The position numbers were made by a program, and so were the translations under genes. 7,495 nucleotides of DNA from an uncultured Erysipelotrichaceae bacterium. GTDB lineage: Bacteria; Bacillota_I; Bacilli_A; Erysipelotrichales; Erysipelotrichaceae. Positions within the stretch are counted from its first letter, which is position 1. Every line of letters starts with the position of its first letter. The stretch is from the NCBI GenBank assembly GCA_944326175.1, contig CALVCY010000034.1, positions 1-7,495 of the forward strand, in the 5' to 3' direction. The notes below the pieces were generated by a model. That model did no database searches. It had not been told where the DNA came from and saw only the letters and a list, made by a program, of their open reading frames with translations. Below, one piece after another: positions 5,604 through 7,495 of this stretch.

Positions 5604-6566
5604 TTAATAGTTGTATTTCCACATGTATTTACGTTTGCTTAACGGATGATTCCGCATTGCGGCCAATAGATCATTGTAAACATCCAGCATCGCTGTATAG
5701 AACAAACCATCGAAGTATTCACTCACATCTCCCAACTGGTCCATACCATACTTGCTGCCATCGATCACTGTCAAGTGATGATTATAGGCCGAGATGAAAC
5801 GGATGGCACGTTCATCGACTTCCTTGGTCTTGCCGGTGCTCTTTAACAGCAGATAAGCGGTATCCGGATCCGTGATTTCAAACGGACCATGGAAGAATTC
5901 ACCCGTATGGATGACACTGGAATTGATCCATTGCATTTCCATAAAGATGCAGATGGTCTGCTGTTGAGCAGCACCCCAAGCAGTCCCACTACCCATGGTG
6001 TAGATCACCTTATCATCTTTATAATCGATGGAGAATTTGATGGCTTCCGGAACGATCGCTTTCTTTGCAGCCGGAACGATCTCATCCATCTTTTTCATGG
6101 CTTCGACCATTTTTTCATAGTTGGCATTGTGATCGGTATGGTTGACCAGCTCCACTGCGATCATCAAGGCATATGCACCTTTGCTTTCCGTAAATGGTAC
6201 ACCTTCACCATCACGGAAATGGATGGTATAATCCACGACACTTTCCAATTCCGTATCATGTTCATGGGCTAAACCAACAGTGGTCGCACCTTTGGCTTTC
6301 GCTACACGTGCTGCTTCCACGGTTTCTGCGGTATTGCCACGACGGCTGGCCACTACCACGATGGAGTGTTCACCCACTGTTTTGGGTGTATCATGCACGA
6401 ATTCATTGGCCGTGACATAGTTGGTCGTCAACTTGTCACTTTCCCGCTGGACATAATAGAACGGGTGGTAGAAGCACGCCAGTGATCCGCCGCATCCGGC
6501 AAACGCAAGATTGGTGACTTCCTTCTTGGCGACGATCTCATCGATCATCTGTTTTACATCAAACAT
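5604..6566 (-). CDS. frlB: FrlB-like fructoselysine/glucoselysine-6-phosphate deglycase (SIS domains)
   Basis: This 320-residue protein, close to FrlB length, has two SIS domains. AGCGGSLACFYHP (23-35), ANEFVHDTP (53-61) and SRRGNTAET (74-82) lie in the first; YTMGSGTAWGAA (189-200), EMQWINSS and HTGEFFHGPFE (220-230) lie in the second, ending in NHPLSKRKYMWKYNY. The ending and the HAGEYFHGPFE-like segment match what I recall of Bacillus subtilis FrlB very closely. FrlB splits 6-phosphofructoselysine into glucose 6-phosphate and lysine; E223 and H226 fall in the conserved active-site segment. AAGGAGG (6578-6572) lies 5 bases before the ATG. The gene follows the PTS EIID gene by 72 bases, fitting substrate phosphorylation during uptake. 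The true amine partner (lysine, asparagine or another) cannot be read from the sequence, and the symbol marks the family only. Confidence 0.87.
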   Translation of the reverse strand: MFDVKQMIDEIVAKKEVTNLAFAGCGGSLACFYHPFYYVQRESDKLTTNYVTANEFVHDTPKTVGEHSIVVVASRRGNTAETVEAARVAKAKGATTVGLAHEHDTELESVVDYTIHFRDGEGVPFTESKGAYALMIAVELVNHTDHNANYEKMVEAMKKMDEIVPAAKKAIVPEAIKFSIDYKDDKVIYTMGSGTAWGAAQQQTICIFMEMQWINSSVIHTGEFFHGPFEITDPDTAYLLLKSTGKTKEVDERAIRFISAYNHHLTVIDGSKYGMDQLGDVSEYFDGLFYTAMLDVYNDLLAAMRNHPLSKRKYMWKYNY

Positions 6567-6571
6567 ACATA

Positions 6572-6578
6572 CCTCCTT
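6572..6578 (-). promoter_or_regulatory. Consensus ribosome binding site of the FrlB-like gene
   Basis: AAGGAGG is followed after 5 bases by ATG 6566. A nearer ATG at 6570 is out of frame and meets TGA after three codons, so 6566 is the true start. The gap up to the EIID stop at 6639 also has a small TTGAT/ATCAA inverted repeat near 6605-6617 but no convincing promoter, consistent with cotranscription. Confidence 0.75.
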
Positions 6579-6638
6579 CTTTCTACTTTTTTATGTTTTG
6601 TTTGATTGATTGGATCAATAAATACGATGGTTAAACCA

Positions 6639-7475
6639 TTACACGGCTAAGATACCGAAGTAATTGAGTACCAAACCGATAATGAAGCAACAAACGATGA
6701 CCACCATCGGTTTGACACCTTTCTTCGCGATCCAGAACATGATCCCGGTCAAAGCCAATGGGATCATCTTGGGTAAAATCGAATCCAAGACCGATTGGAC
6801 TTGCAACGCTTCACCCATGGCCAATGGGGTGGTGATATTGACCAATGATGCGACCATGGCACCAATGACCATCAACCCTGCCACAGAACAGGCATACATC
6901 AGTTTGTCCATGATGTTGCTCTTGGTTAACTGTTCCAAGAATTCCTGCCCTTTGACATAACCGATCTTTCCGGCATACCAGGTGATCGGTGCGGATGTAG
7001 CGATGGAAATGATCATGGCAATGATCGGGCCCAAGATCGAACCTTGTTGAGCCAAGGAAATACCGATACTCATGGCGATGACACGGATCGTCCCCTGGAA
7101 TAAGGAGTCACCGATACCAGAGAGTGGTCCCATCAATGCTGTCTTGACGGCACCGATCATCTTTGGATCAAATGTGTCCGGATGTTCGGCATATTCTTCT
7201 TCCATGGCGGCAGCTAGCCCCAATGTGAATGCACCAAACTGTGGGGTGATGTTGAAGAATTCAAGAGAACGGCGATACGCGGCTTTGCGCTTTTCGTCTT
7301 CGCTTGGATCGTCGTAGATCCGATCGATGGTATTGCTCATCCCATACATGAACGCGGTATTCATCTGACGTTCATAGTTCCAGTTGGCCTGCATGAACCA
7401 GGCGCCCCAGAAGAACTCACGTACCTTTTTCTTCAAAGGGAGATTCTTCTGATTTTGTAAACCTTGTTTTGACAT
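6639..7475 (-). CDS. PTS system mannose/fructose/sorbose-family EIID component
   Basis: The 278-residue length is normal for EIID of the mannose (ManZ) family. An amphipathic N-terminal region carries FFWGAWFMQANWNYERQMNT, then AFMYGM. FFNITPQFGAFTLGLAAAME (73-92) and KTALMGPLSGIGDSLFQGTI (111-130) are the family's conserved segments, and hydrophobic segments occupy about 131-160, 195-215 and 238-273. EIID forms the membrane channel with EIIC, while EIIA and EIIB carry the phosphate from HPr; those genes would lie beyond the right edge. GGAAGGGGG 5 bases before the ATG is the ribosome binding site. A TAA at 7492-7490 could end the preceding EIIC gene. The two SIS genes downstream suggest a glycated amine or amino sugar as substrate rather than mannose, as in gfrABCDEF and fra-type operons (inference). 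Confidence 0.94.
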   Translation of the reverse strand: MSKQGLQNQKNLPLKKKVREFFWGAWFMQANWNYERQMNTAFMYGMSNTIDRIYDDPSEDEKRKAAYRRSLEFFNITPQFGAFTLGLAAAMEEEYAEHPDTFDPKMIGAVKTALMGPLSGIGDSLFQGTIRVIAMSIGISLAQQGSILGPIIAMIISIATSAPITWYAGKIGYVKGQEFLEQLTKSNIMDKLMYACSVAGLMVIGAMVASLVNITTPLAMGEALQVQSVLDSILPKMIPLALTGIMFWIAKKGVKPMVVIVCCFIIGLVLNYFGILAV

Positions 7476-7495
7476 AACGTCCCCCTTCCTTAATT

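Noticed and set aside
5582..6415. Plus-strand open frames opposite the FrlB-like gene
   Set aside because: They have no ribosome binding site and show only the compositional shadow of a well-supported minus-strand gene.
1..7495. CRISPR array, toxin-antitoxin pair, phage or defence genes
   Set aside because: No spaced direct repeats and no protein features of such systems were found on either strand.

Overview
The window reads as a stretch of a Bacillota (Firmicutes) chromosome of moderate GC. The grounds are strong AAGGAGG-type ribosome binding sites, a mannose-family PTS permease, a deglycase very like Bacillus FrlB, a preQ1-I riboswitch in front of queT, and a tRNA with encoded CCA. The standard genetic code fits. 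An Erysipelotrichia-like or other gut lineage is possible, but the sequence does not prove it. All supported genes lie on the minus strand, so biology runs from right to left.

7475-1452 is a tightly packed cluster of six genes: PTS EIID, a FrlB-like SIS deglycase, a second double-SIS protein, a MATE transporter, an M14-type aspartoacylase/succinylglutamate desuccinylase-like hydrolase, and a HAD phosphatase. The last four overlap or abut (17-base overlap, 2-base gap, 8-base overlap). A 16-bp-stem hairpin with a T-rich tail separates the FrlB-like gene from the second SIS gene. PTS EIID plus two SIS proteins recalls the Salmonella gfr (fructoselysine/glucoselysine) operon. My reading is uptake of a glycated amine with phosphorylation, then deglycation to sugar phosphate and free amine. 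The hydrolase, HAD and MATE genes would be accessory processing and export steps; that part is inference.

1416-655 holds a tRNA-Gly(CCC) with its own terminator, then an extended -10 promoter, a compact preQ1-I riboswitch overlapping the Shine-Dalgarno sequence, and queT (queuosine precursor transporter), closed by a clear intrinsic terminator at 607-633.

578-1 is a decayed end. A short conserved-looking reading frame carries an in-frame TAA and is then cut at a TTTAC site by the left end of an IS200/IS605-family element. That element's hairpin, and the first 90 codons of its TnpA, run off the left edge of the window.
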